A stretch of DNA of 64,000 bases from an uncultured bacterium (lineage in GTDB: Bacteria; Planctomycetota; GCA-002687715), in contig CADEGH010000003.1 of NCBI GenBank assembly GCA_902826835.1, positions 52,021 to 116,020 on the forward strand, read 5' to 3'. Every line of letters begins with the position of its first letter. Positions within the stretch are counted from its first letter, which is position 1. A program made the position numbers and the translations under genes. The notes beneath the pieces are model-generated. The model was not told the origin of the DNA. It searched no databases and saw nothing but the letters and a program-made list of their open reading frames with translations. Shown here piece after piece: positions 16,837 through 25,146 of this stretch.

Positions 16837-19368
16837 TCACTTCACCGGCTTGGCAGGAGGATGAACGAGCACGAACCGATCGCCGTCCTTGAACAGGACT
16901 CGGTCCCCCAGAGCCAGGACTTTGGCCAGGTCCGCCTTCGCCTGTAGGAGTTCGAAGTAGGCGGGGGAGAAAGCCTCGATCCGGACCACTTTGGTCTTCA
17001 GTGACTCCTCGTCGAGATCCAAGCAATCGGACTCGACCAAGAGCCCGTTTCGCCAATAAAAGGTGCGATTTTCCACCCTTCGCACCGTGAGGGTGGACCG
17101 GGACTTCCCGTCCGAGGAGGCCTCGCGCAGAGCTTTGAGGTTCTTGCTGATCGTGATGGAATCGAGTGCGGCTCCCAGTTGGGTATCCATGTCCTGCTTC
17201 ACAGTTTCGATCTGATCTTCCTCGGCGGGCGCCCCGGCGTCCTGGCGCAGCCGGAACAACTCCGCACTGCGGCCGCCGCCCAGTCCCACTACGTCCTTGT
17301 TCTTGTCCCGCAGGCTCTCCCCCAGGGCGTCCACGGGTGCAGGAGTGGGAGCTGGCGACTGCCCCGCCTTGGCTTCCTCGCTACCCTGCAGACGACCCCT
17401 TCCGCCGAAGGCTCCACCGCCAGGACTAGCTCCAGGGGCTGCCCCGGAAGCGGGGGCGGCGGCACCGCCCCCCCCTCTCGCCGTTGGGGCTGGGCGCAAT
17501 CCGCCGGAGGGCGTGCCCGCACTTTCGGGCGCCCCTGCGGGTGCGCCGGTGCTCAGGCCGGGAAGCAAGTTCGGGCGCCCGTTGCCGGCGGCGTCGGCGA
17601 GGCGATCCTCAACCACGAGATAGGAGGTGTAGGGGGTCACGACTCCGTACTTCTTACCGAGGGTGACGACCTCGTCGCGAAGCTCCTTGGTCTCGCCGTT
17701 CAGACGGATCTGGTCCAACAGAAAGCCGACTCGACGCACTGCCCAAAGGCGTGGCACAAACGCGGTGCGTTCTCGCTCCGCAGCAGATGCGCTAGCGGCC
17801 GTTCCAAAGGGGAACTCGTAGACGTGCTCCACCGGCTTGCCGTTCACCTGGCCCTTGAGCCGCACGAGGCCGGTGCCTCGCCCTTCGAACCGCCCCGTAA
17901 GCAGCAACTGGGACCCTCGGAAGACGTCCCCAAGGCGTTGCGGGTGCAAGGACTCGGTGCGTACGCCTTCCACCGAGATCGTCGGGTTCGTGAGTACGGG
18001 GCTCGCGATCTTCTGAAAGAACGAGGAGATCTTGACCTCGATGTTCTCGCGGCTGCTCACGTAGTCCCGCACCCCCTGATTCTGCTCTGCGAGCTGGTCC
18101 AACAGATCGACCTTGAGCTGCTCGCCGACGCCAAACACGAAGAGCCGGGTGAGCCCGGAGTTGGCTTTCTTCGTGTTTGCCAGAATCTGATCGGTAGCCG
18201 TGACACCGATTGTGGGTTCCCCATCGGTCATGAACACGACCATGTAGGGCCGATCGGCGCTCTTCGCCTGTCCCAAGGCTTGGACCACCGCGTCGTTGAT
18301 GTTGGTCCCGCCCCGCGCCACGAGCCCGTCGACATGATCGAGCGCCTTTTTCCGCTCGTCCGACCCGGCGTTGACGAGCGACTCGAAGAGGGCGCGGGCC
18401 TCGGTCGAAAACGTGATGAGATTGAAGCGGTCCTTCGGCCCCAAGCTGTTGATGCAGTAGCGAAGAGCCTTCTTCGTCTGCTCGATTTTTTCTCCGGCCA
18501 TCGACCCCGAGACGTCGACCACGAACGCGACATCCTTTTCGACCACTTCGTCCCGCGTCAGCTCTTCGGAGGGGGCGATGAGCAAGAGAAACGCCCCGTC
18601 CTTCTCGGACTCAGAGTGAGAAAAGAGAGTGGCGCCGATTTTGTTCTTCGAGAGCCCGTAGGCCAGAACGAAGTCGCGGTCGGCCGGATCCTGAGTCCGT
18701 TCGTAGACGATGCGCGCCGCGTGGTCGCCCTTCTTGGACACGTCGACCTCGTGCGAGGGCGAGTAGATCGTGAGGACCGGATCGGTCGAAGCAAGCTCGA
18801 CCGAGACGATGGTGCGATCGACCGCCGCTTGGGTCGCAGCCCGCGTGCGGAGGGGGTAGCGGTATTCGAGGGTGAGCCCGTCGCGGCGCAACACCTCGTC
18901 GTAGGCGAGCTCGACCGAGGTGGTGCCTTGCGCCGGAATCGGGAACACCTTGGCCTGGAAGAGGCCGCGGCCCATGTACTCGAGGAGGGCCGGGTCCAGC
19001 TGCCGGGCCACGATCCCTCGGTAGATCGCCGCCGCCTTTTCCTTCTCCAACACCTCGCCCTGGACCATCTGGTCCCCCATCTTGAGCGCGAAGTTGGACA
19101 GGGCCGCCTCCGCGGGCACCGGGAACATGAAGGTTCCCTCGAGCACCGCGGCATTGGGGTTGCGGAAGACCAAGTGGGTCTTGGTCTTGGCGACTCCGTT
19201 CTCAAGGACCACGGAGACCCGGTGCTCCGCGACCAGGATCGGCAAGAACCGCGGGCGAGAATCCCTCGTGATTTCCTGGCCCTGGACGCGCAAGTCGACC
19301 AAGAACTGGGCCGTCAGCGCGCTGGAGAGACCGAGTGCAAACAAGCAGGCGGGAATGAAGCACCGCAT
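16837..19368 (-). CDS. VIT and vWA domain protein
   Basis: 843 residues. A signal peptide (MRCFIPACLFALGLSSALTA) precedes a VIT domain (about residues 30-180; EGTFMFPVPAEAALSNFALK and AAIYRGIVARQLDPALLEY are diagnostic). A vWA domain follows from about 280 with a MIDAS DVSGSMAGEK, plus T and D positions in VVFMTDGEPTIG. After 600 comes a Gly/Ala/Pro-rich linker of about 90 residues and then a conserved C-terminal segment. VIT-vWA proteins are exported and bind protein ligands through metal; related genes are frequent beside ECF sigma pairs in planctomycetes. It starts 75 bp after the anti-sigma gene and is followed closely by the TPR gene. The exact role is unknown. Confidence 0.88.
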   Translation of the reverse strand: MRCFIPACLFALGLSSALTAQFLVDLRVQGQEITRDSRPRFLPILVAEHRVSVVLENGVAKTKTHLVFRNPNAAVLEGTFMFPVPAEAALSNFALKMGDQMVQGEVLEKEKAAAIYRGIVARQLDPALLEYMGRGLFQAKVFPIPAQGTTSVELAYDEVLRRDGLTLEYRYPLRTRAATQAAVDRTIVSVELASTDPVLTIYSPSHEVDVSKKGDHAARIVYERTQDPADRDFVLAYGLSKNKIGATLFSHSESEKDGAFLLLIAPSEELTRDEVVEKDVAFVVDVSGSMAGEKIEQTKKALRYCINSLGPKDRFNLITFSTEARALFESLVNAGSDERKKALDHVDGLVARGGTNINDAVVQALGQAKSADRPYMVVFMTDGEPTIGVTATDQILANTKKANSGLTRLFVFGVGEQLKVDLLDQLAEQNQGVRDYVSSRENIEVKISSFFQKIASPVLTNPTISVEGVRTESLHPQRLGDVFRGSQLLLTGRFEGRGTGLVRLKGQVNGKPVEHVYEFPFGTAASASAAERERTAFVPRLWAVRRVGFLLDQIRLNGETKELRDEVVTLGKKYGVVTPYTSYLVVEDRLADAAGNGRPNLLPGLSTGAPAGAPESAGTPSGGLRPAPTARGGGGAAAPASGAAPGASPGGGAFGGRGRLQGSEEAKAGQSPAPTPAPVDALGESLRDKNKDVVGLGGGRSAELFRLRQDAGAPAEEDQIETVKQDMDTQLGAALDSITISKNLKALREASSDGKSRSTLTVRRVENRTFYWRNGLLVESDCLDLDEESLKTKVVRIEAFSPAYFELLQAKADLAKVLALGDRVLFKDGDRFVLVHPPAKPVK

Positions 19369-19443
19369 CGTGAAAACCCCTATGTAGCAGGATTGCGGGG
19401 TCTTGGACGCAGGCGGCCTCGGGAAGTTCCCCGGGGCCGAAGA

Positions 19444-20808
19444 TCAGCGCAAAGGTTCGGAGAGCAATACCGGGAGGAACCGTTCGGAGAGCAACTGCGC
19501 CGGGTCGTTCATGATGAAACCGGGGATGTCCTGCACCTTCAGGATATGGATCCCCTCGCCATTCTCCTCCGTGATCTTGATGAGAATCCGGGAAGAATTG
19601 GCGGCCGTCTTGTGGAACTGGAGGACCAGGCTGCCATTGTGCCGCTGCATCTCGGGCAGGAGGCGTCCGAGCGAGCCCGCGACCATGGGGTCCCGGAAGA
19701 CAATGGAGGCGTTGCTACGCACGACCCTGGGATCGAAGTCCCGCAGGAGGTCGAACGCCCCCGCCGTATCGCCCCGCCGCCAGGCGGATTCGGCTTCCAT
19801 GTAGACGAGCAGGGGATAAACCCGACTCGCGGGCGCCCGCAGTCGCAACGTCCGGAAGCTCTGGCGCGCCTCGTCGTAGCGCCCCCGCAAGAGGCTCCAT
19901 TTGGCGTCGAGGAATTGTCGTACCTCCGGTGCCGCCGTCGACGCGACGGTCGCCAACCGGGAATCCCACGAACCCTCGCGGAAGGCGACCCCCCGCGCTT
20001 CGTTGGCCAGCCCGGGCGACGCGGCCTCGAGCGCCTGGGAAAGAGCACTCTCCTCAAGCCATCCCTGGAGCTCTGCTACGGCCTGCGGGGAGTTTCGCAG
20101 ACGAGGCAGATCATCGAGGATCCGCAGGGAGAGACCACGGAATCGCTGGAGAGCTCGCTGCGCGATGGGCCCCGAGTCGCCGAGGTCGGCGGTGGAGCGC
20201 TCCACCGTCAAGAGCAGTTCGGTTGAATCCAGGACCTGCGCCTGGGACGCGACGAGTTCGAGCCCCAAAGGCCCGGCATCGGCGGGCATGTACGCAATCT
20301 CACGCGCCATGAGTTCCGCAGCGTCGAGATGATCGCGAATCCTCTGGCGAACCGGCGTGCTCACGGCGGTCGCTCGCAGGGCCTCCGGCGCGGGCGCGGG
20401 AGCCGCCTCCGCCACCAACGACGGCCCCGGATGATCTGTCGTCACCTTGGCCGGAGCCCCCGAAGAGCCGAGGGTGAACACCGCGAGGTGGGAGGCGATC
20501 AAGAGTAGAGCCGCGGCGATCCACGACTGCTTGCGCGAAAAGACCAGTCTTCGGTGGGAGCCTCGGGAGGTTCCCTCGGTTCGGGTCGAACGTCGGCCGG
20601 GTGCTTCTGCGGGTCGCACGAACGGACGGGGCGACTCGGAGCTCTCAAACTCGCTCAGCGCCCCATAGAGCGTGGAGTACGACTGCCAAGTGCGAGCACA
20701 GGGATCGCATGCCACGAGGTGGAGGGAAATATCGGACTCCGTATCGGCGGCCAAACGCCGATCGAGCCGACTCGAAAAATGACCGCGGGTCGTCGCACAG
20801 TCCATCAT
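19444..20808 (-). CDS. Membrane anti-sigma factor with zinc-finger and sensor domain
   Basis: 454 residues. The N-terminus carries an HC2-type anti-sigma zinc finger: Cys4, then His30-x3-Cys34-x2-Cys37 (LHLVACDPCARTW). A basic stretch precedes one membrane span (about 96-113, SWIAAALLLIASHLAVFTLG). The periplasmic part of more than 300 residues is helical and includes a TPR-like pair (KWSLLRGRYDEARQSFRTLR). This is the usual plan for an anti-sigma factor that holds the sigma factor at the membrane. Its ATG overlaps the end of the sigma gene by 4 bp (ATGA), so the pair is translationally coupled. Confidence 0.85.
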   Translation of the reverse strand: MMDCATTRGHFSSRLDRRLAADTESDISLHLVACDPCARTWQSYSTLYGALSEFESSESPRPFVRPAEAPGRRSTRTEGTSRGSHRRLVFSRKQSWIAAALLLIASHLAVFTLGSSGAPAKVTTDHPGPSLVAEAAPAPAPEALRATAVSTPVRQRIRDHLDAAELMAREIAYMPADAGPLGLELVASQAQVLDSTELLLTVERSTADLGDSGPIAQRALQRFRGLSLRILDDLPRLRNSPQAVAELQGWLEESALSQALEAASPGLANEARGVAFREGSWDSRLATVASTAAPEVRQFLDAKWSLLRGRYDEARQSFRTLRLRAPASRVYPLLVYMEAESAWRRGDTAGAFDLLRDFDPRVVRSNASIVFRDPMVAGSLGRLLPEMQRHNGSLVLQFHKTAANSSRILIKITEENGEGIHILKVQDIPGFIMNDPAQLLSERFLPVLLSEPLR

Positions 20809-21443
20809 GGCCGACGCTCCGTGACTCCTTCATCGAGGTAGGACTGGAAGCTCTGGAAAAACTGGTCGCGCGCCCTCGAGAGCCGGGAGGACACGGTTTT
20901 CACCGGACACCCAATGATCTCGGACGCTTCTTCGTAGGAAAGTCCTTGCACGGCGCAGAGGATGAACACCTCGCGCAATTTGGTGGAGAGGCGCGCCAAG
21001 ACCTCGTGGATCTTCTCTCGCAACTCGCGAAGTAGGAGGCCACGTTCGGGGCTTTCTTGCCTCGGCGTCGGGATATCGACGGCCCGATCGTCCTCGTCAT
21101 CCTCCGAACCCACCGAAGCGGACACCGGCAGGCGCTTGAGGCGGAGGTAATCGATGCTCGCGTTGCGGGCGACGGCGAAGATCCACGTCAGGAAGCGACC
21201 ACGGGGATCGAAGGCGCTCGGATTGCGGTACACCTTGAGAAAGACCTCTTGGGTGAGGTCCAAGGCGGCCTCCCAGTCGCCGACGAAACGATGGACAAAG
21301 GTCCGGATGCGCGTCTCGTAGCGTTCGTAGAGGCGATCGAAGGCCTGGCGATCGCCGTCCATGAGGCGCACCATCAAGAGCTCATCCGCTTCTTGGAACG
21401 AGCTCAGGGTGGCCTCCAAGGAAGTCGTTTCTCGGGTCATCAT
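20805..21443 (-). CDS. ECF (RpoE-like) sigma factor
   Basis: 212 residues. Region 2 spans about 30-105 and includes FVGDWEAALDLTQEVFLKVY and the -10 recognition helix WIFAVARNASIDYLRLKR. An acidic linker (EDDEDDRAVD) leads to region 4 at about 156-198, where EASEIIGCPVKTVSSRLSRA is the -35 recognition helix-turn-helix. It is the first gene of the operon and probably autoregulates it with the downstream anti-sigma factor, which is the known logic for such pairs. The N-terminus reads MMTRETTS; either Met could start it. Confidence 0.92.
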   Translation of the reverse strand: MMTRETTSLEATLSSFQEADELLMVRLMDGDRQAFDRLYERYETRIRTFVHRFVGDWEAALDLTQEVFLKVYRNPSAFDPRGRFLTWIFAVARNASIDYLRLKRLPVSASVGSEDDEDDRAVDIPTPRQESPERGLLLRELREKIHEVLARLSTKLREVFILCAVQGLSYEEASEIIGCPVKTVSSRLSRARDQFFQSFQSYLDEGVTERRP

Positions 21444-21536
21444 GGTGGGCAGTGCTTGCTTGCCCGTACGGTTGGACTGGGAACTCGCTCCCCGTTCGTC
21501 CCCAAGACTCCTCCCGGTGGAGCCGGAAAACCCCGT

Positions 21537-22652
21537 TCATGCGAGCAGTTTTTCGATTCCTGCCGCGACCTGGTCCTGCTCCTCCGGGCGCAAACCCGGA
21601 AAAATCGGAAGAGCCAACACCTCGGCGGCGGCTTGCTCGGCCCGCGGGAAGTCCCCCTCGCGATAGCCGAGGTCCTTAAAGCAGGGCTGGAGGTGGAACG
21701 GGATCGGGTAGTAGACCATCGACCCGATGCCCATCTCCCTCAGTCCCGCTTGCACCTGGTCCCGCCGACCCCCCCCCACCCGTACGACATATTGATGCAC
21801 GGTGTGGCCGGCGGAGATCTTTGGCAGGACGAATCGGTCGTCCCGCCGGGCCAGGTCCCCGAGTCGCCGTTCGTAGTAGGCGGCATTGAGTCGCCGCTGC
21901 CGGTTTTGCTCGGCGAGCAGGGGCCAGGTCGACGTCAGGGCCGCCGCCTGCAGCGCGTCGATGCGGAAGTTGCCACCGATTTCCTCGTGCCGGTACTGCG
22001 ACGACTGACCGTGCGCCCGCAGTTGTTTCATGCGCGCCGCCAATTCCTCGTCCCGAGTGGCCACGAGGCCGGCATCTCCGAGGGCGCCCAAGTTCTTGGT
22101 CGGAAAGAATGACCACGTCCCGAGCCGGCCTTGAAGTCCGGCGAGGCGACCATGGACGTCCCGCGCGCCAATCGCCTGGGCCGCATCCTCCATGATCGGC
22201 ACTGAGTCCTCCGCCCACCGAACCAGCGGGTCGAGATCCAAAGCATGCCCGAACAGGTGCACCGGAATCGCCGCCGCGAACCGGGAGCGCGGAAGGGAAG
22301 ACACCGCAGCCAAATCCATGCCGAAGTGATCGAGTTCGATATCCACGAAGACCGGACGAGCGCCGATCCGTCGCACCACCCCCGCGGTCGCAAAGAATGA
22401 AAACGGAGTCGTCAGGACTTCGGCTCCGGCGGGCACGCGGAGAGCCATCAAGCCCAGGAGCAGCGCATCGGTTCCGCTGGAGACCCCGAGGGCCGACGCA
22501 CCTTCGAGTTCCCGGCTGGCCAGGGCTTCGAATGCGGTCACTTCGGTTCCCAAGATGAACTGTTTGTGATCGAGCACTCGCAGGACGGCATCGCGCACGA
22601 GGCGTTCCGTCGAGGGTGGAGTGCGTGACAAATCCATGAAGGGAACGGGCAT
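21537..22652 (-). CDS. DegT/DnrJ/EryC1/StrS sugar aminotransferase (WbpE/WlbC-like)
   Basis: 371 residues, the full family length. PLP-enzyme features: GVSSGTDALLLGLMAL (phosphate-binding region), EDAAQAIGA with the Asp that contacts the pyridine nitrogen, and SFFPTKNLGALGDAG with the Schiff-base Lys near residue 185. These enzymes transfer an amino group to a keto nucleotide sugar. With the dehydrogenase and acetyltransferase genes just upstream it fits the step making UDP-3-amino-GlcNAcA. It begins 3 bp after the acetyltransferase stop. Subfamily assignment depends on this context. Confidence 0.88.
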   Translation of the reverse strand: MPVPFMDLSRTPPSTERLVRDAVLRVLDHKQFILGTEVTAFEALASRELEGASALGVSSGTDALLLGLMALRVPAGAEVLTTPFSFFATAGVVRRIGARPVFVDIELDHFGMDLAAVSSLPRSRFAAAIPVHLFGHALDLDPLVRWAEDSVPIMEDAAQAIGARDVHGRLAGLQGRLGTWSFFPTKNLGALGDAGLVATRDEELAARMKQLRAHGQSSQYRHEEIGGNFRIDALQAAALTSTWPLLAEQNRQRRLNAAYYERRLGDLARRDDRFVLPKISAGHTVHQYVVRVGGGRRDQVQAGLREMGIGSMVYYPIPFHLQPCFKDLGYREGDFPRAEQAAAEVLALPIFPGLRPEEQDQVAAGIEKLLA

Positions 22653-22655
22653 CGA

Positions 22656-23222
22656 TCAAACCTCCGCGAGGCCAGAGCTTGTTCTCAGATAGCGCCGCGC
22701 GCAATGGGTACAGACAAGCTCCGAAGTCAGACGCTCTCCGCAGCGGCAGACGTATCCCCGCGGACGTGCCGGAACTCCCTGAACCAAGGTGAAGGCGGGA
22801 ACGTCGGCAGTCACGACCGCACCCGCCGCTACGAAGGCTCCCTCGCCGATTGTGACCCCGGGTCGAATTGTCGCGTTCGCACCGATCGTCGCCCCGCGTT
22901 CGACGCGTGTCGTCTGGTAGCGGTCCCGTCTCGGGAACGCTGCCCTCGGCCTCATCACGTTGGTGAACACCGCCGAGGGACCCACAAACACCTCCTCGCC
23001 GAGGATCACCCCGTCGTAGAGGCTTACGTTGTTTTGAAGACGGGAACCACGACCGACGACGACACTCCCGGCAACGAACACGTTTTGCCCGAGCACGCAG
23101 TCGCCCCCTATCTGGGCCCCCGCACACACATGCACGAAGTGCCACACTTTGGTGCGCGCCCCCAATTGCGCCCCCGGATCCACGACCGCCGAAGGATGGA
23201 CAAAAGCCGGTTCGTCAAGCAT
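22656..23222 (-). CDS. Left-handed beta-helix acyltransferase (WbpD/WlbB-like) with zinc-ribbon tail
   Basis: 188 residues from ATG 23222, whose start overlaps the dehydrogenase 3' end by 8 bp. Hexapeptide repeats run from about residue 8 to 150 (VHPSAVVDPGAQLGARTKVW, GEEVFVGPSAVFTNVM, GATIGANATIRPGVTIGEGA). This matches UDP-2-acetamido-3-amino-glucuronate N-acetyltransferases. After the usual VQGVPARPRGYV ending, a short CRCGE plus CTHC motif forms an apparent zinc ribbon; in related proteins this segment is also seen. The gene is the middle member of a three-gene sugar cassette. A longer upstream reading frame exists but lies in the dehydrogenase gene. Confidence 0.86.
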   Translation of the reverse strand: MLDEPAFVHPSAVVDPGAQLGARTKVWHFVHVCAGAQIGGDCVLGQNVFVAGSVVVGRGSRLQNNVSLYDGVILGEEVFVGPSAVFTNVMRPRAAFPRRDRYQTTRVERGATIGANATIRPGVTIGEGAFVAAGAVVTADVPAFTLVQGVPARPRGYVCRCGERLTSELVCTHCARRYLRTSSGLAEV

Positions 23223-24207
23223 GGTCAGGACTATCTCCCTCCCGGGGAAGGGCGGGCTGAGCTCGCCCCAGTTGCTGATGCGCCTCCGCCAAGACTCGCA
23301 AGACGGCGAGGCCGTGTCGCCCGCCGGAACGAGGCTCTTCCCCAGTACGCTGGCAGTCCAAGAAGTGCTCGAGCTCGAGCCGCAGGGGCTCCGCTCTGGC
23401 AAACTCGACCGTGTCGGGGATTCCCGCGGGGCCCGCTCGCTCGAGGCGCGCGCTATCGACTCGAAACAAGTCCAGCCGGCCGCCATCCTTGCCATCCTCG
23501 AAAACCGCCATGAGGTCGGAGCCGATCACGACGAGGCGGTGCTCCTTGGTCGGATGCAACCAACTCACGAAGATGTGGGCCTTCACCCCGGCTTCGAACT
23601 CGAGGTGGGTAATCGTGACATCCGCACGACCCGGCCGCAGGTAGCTTCCGCCGACCGCGTCGACGCGCCTCGGGGTCTGACCGAGCGTGCACACGAGCCA
23701 CGCCACGTCATGGGGCGCAAACGACCACAGAATGTCCTCTTCTTCCCGCACCGTGCCCAAATTGAGTCGATTGGCGTAGAGGTACCGGAGTGTGCCCAGG
23801 GCTCCCGTCTGCACGAGTGAACGCAGTTTGGTGAGAGCCGGGTGGAACAGGGTGATGTGCCCCACCATGAGGACCCGCTGCCGTTCGTCGGCAAGTCGAA
23901 CGAGTTCCTCGGCTTCGCTGACGCGCAAAGTCAGAGGCTTCTCGACGAGGACGTGTTTGCCCGCGAGAAGGGCGGCCAAGGCGAGGCGGTAGTGGGTGCG
24001 TGCAGGGGTGGCGATCACGATCGACTCGGCGCCGTCCCCGCAGAGCAAATCCTCGAAACTCGCCGCCCGATGTTCCACCGGGATCAGGGAACGAGCTTCT
24101 TCCGAAGGATCGTAAACCGGCCCGAGGCAGCCCATCGACCGCAGATTGCGCAGATGGTGGCGGCCCCAGGCTCCCACGCCAGCCAGGGCGACTAGGGGTC
24201 GAGTCAT
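23215..24207 (-). CDS. Gfo/Idh/MocA sugar dehydrogenase (WbpB/WlbA-like)
   Basis: 330 residues from ATG 24207 (MTRPLVALAGVGAWG); an upstream in-frame ATG at 24243 would add 12 residues before the Rossmann glycine motif. AGVGAWGRHHLRNL binds the nucleotide, and GKHVLVEKPLTLRVSEAEEL carries the conserved EKP Lys of the family. The second domain contains FAPHDVAWLV with the expected His. With its two neighbours it fits NAD-dependent oxidation of UDP-GlcNAcA at C3, as in P. aeruginosa WbpB and B. pertussis WlbA. No WbpA (6-dehydrogenase) or WbpI (epimerase) gene is in the window. Confidence 0.87.
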   Translation of the reverse strand: MTRPLVALAGVGAWGRHHLRNLRSMGCLGPVYDPSEEARSLIPVEHRAASFEDLLCGDGAESIVIATPARTHYRLALAALLAGKHVLVEKPLTLRVSEAEELVRLADERQRVLMVGHITLFHPALTKLRSLVQTGALGTLRYLYANRLNLGTVREEEDILWSFAPHDVAWLVCTLGQTPRRVDAVGGSYLRPGRADVTITHLEFEAGVKAHIFVSWLHPTKEHRLVVIGSDLMAVFEDGKDGGRLDLFRVDSARLERAGPAGIPDTVEFARAEPLRLELEHFLDCQRTGEEPRSGGRHGLAVLRVLAEAHQQLGRAQPALPREGDSPDHA

Positions 24208-24269
24208 CGCAAAGATGATCGCCCAGGCGCCGGGACGCCCCAAGCGGTTTTCCGCGCGTCCTAAGCAAA

Positions 24270-24309
24270 GGGGGTTCGCGAGCCGGGCATTCCCAACTCA
24301 CGAACCCCC
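24270..24309. terminator. Inverted repeat, possible terminator
   Basis: GGGGGTTCG (24270-24278) pairs with CGAACCCCC (24301-24309). Three more pairs (GAG with CTC) can extend the stem inside a loop of about 14 nt. It lies 23 bp past the end of the secreted-protein gene on the minus strand. No T-run follows on either strand, so it may be a factor-dependent stop or an mRNA 3'-protecting hairpin. Confidence 0.45.
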
Positions 24310-24331
24310 ATCGCAGGCAGGATTCGTTCGA

Positions 24332-25000
24332 TCAGCCACCGCGGCGCGGGCGGCCGCCTTGGCCAGTGCGCATCCGACGGAAACTCTCCTCGAATTTCGA
24401 GAACTGTTCCTCAGAGAGCACCGCCTTCATGTCTTTCAGGACTTTCTCCCCAGCCTCGCGATTCTGAGCTTGCATCTCCTCGCGAGTGAGCGAGCCATCC
24501 TGGACCTGGCCGAAGAGCTCCCGCAATTTCTTGGAGCGCTCCTCAAGAGCCTGGGTCAATTTCTCTTCCTGGTCGGCGGATAGGCCGAGGTCCTTGGCCA
24601 CGCTCTCGGGCGTCACCTGACCGGGGCGCTCGCCCTCCGGCCGCGTCGTACCGCCGGGACGACCACCCTCGCCCCGAGCGGCCTGACGCTCGATGCGTTC
24701 CAAAACTCGCTTGGCCTCCGCCGAAGTGGCGGCGTCGGTTGATGCCGCCAGGGCCGTGAGCGCCGGGATCGCCGGCTTGCCGACCGCTACCAGAGCTTGG
24801 TGAGAGCTGTCGCGAACCACTTTGTTCGCATCGGCAATCCGCTCCGACAACAACTTGACCCACGCCTCCACGACCGGGTCGGGGGTTACGGAGTCGGTCT
24901 TGGCCGGGGGAGCGGCCGGAGTGGGCTTAGCGGGATCGACTTGCGCCCCCGCACTCATTGCCACGCACAAGCTCAGGAATCCAACGGCCACAGATCTCAT
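24332..25000 (-). CDS. Exported helical protein, Spy/LTXXQ-like C-terminal half
   Basis: 222 residues with a signal peptide (SVAVGFLSLCVAMSAGAQ). Residues 45-110 resemble a HEAT-type helical pair (DSSHQALVAVGKPAIPALTA). A Gly/Arg/Pro linker follows. The C-terminal half (SVAKDLGLSADQEEKLTQAL and LKDMKAVLSEEQFSKFEESF) has the spacing of periplasmic Spy/CpxP-like proteins, which are helical and buffer misfolded proteins or metals. It ends with a basic Gly/Arg-rich tail. It stands alone between the sugar cassette and the GAF-Fis gene. The chaperone-like role is inferred from pattern only. Confidence 0.65.
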   Translation of the reverse strand: MRSVAVGFLSLCVAMSAGAQVDPAKPTPAAPPAKTDSVTPDPVVEAWVKLLSERIADANKVVRDSSHQALVAVGKPAIPALTALAASTDAATSAEAKRVLERIERQAARGEGGRPGGTTRPEGERPGQVTPESVAKDLGLSADQEEKLTQALEERSKKLRELFGQVQDGSLTREEMQAQNREAGEKVLKDMKAVLSEEQFSKFEESFRRMRTGQGGRPRRGG

Positions 25001-25146
25001 GCACTCCTCCGGTTCTTGCGCTCAGGCCCGGGATCCGGCCCAGGACCTCGAACTCAGAGTCTACGCATGCCGTGGCCTGGCCTTTCGGTGCCCAGCGGCG
25101 CTCGCGGAGCGGCGCTTGCGGATTTTTCGACTAATAAATCGGCGAC

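Noticed and set aside
17179..20226. Plus-strand open frame of about 1015 codons opposite the VIT-vWA and anti-sigma genes
   Set aside because: It is an artefact of high GC content: the minus strand shows clear signal peptides, domains and coupled starts, while this frame has no motif and an odd His/Arg-rich composition.
22704..23513. Plus-strand frame of 269 codons opposite the acetyltransferase
   Set aside because: The minus strand has clear hexapeptide repeats; this frame has no recognisable motif.
25090..25130. Possible terminator ahead of the T-rich stretch near 25120
   Set aside because: AGCGGCGCT occurs twice as a direct repeat, not as an inverted repeat, so no stem forms before the T-run.
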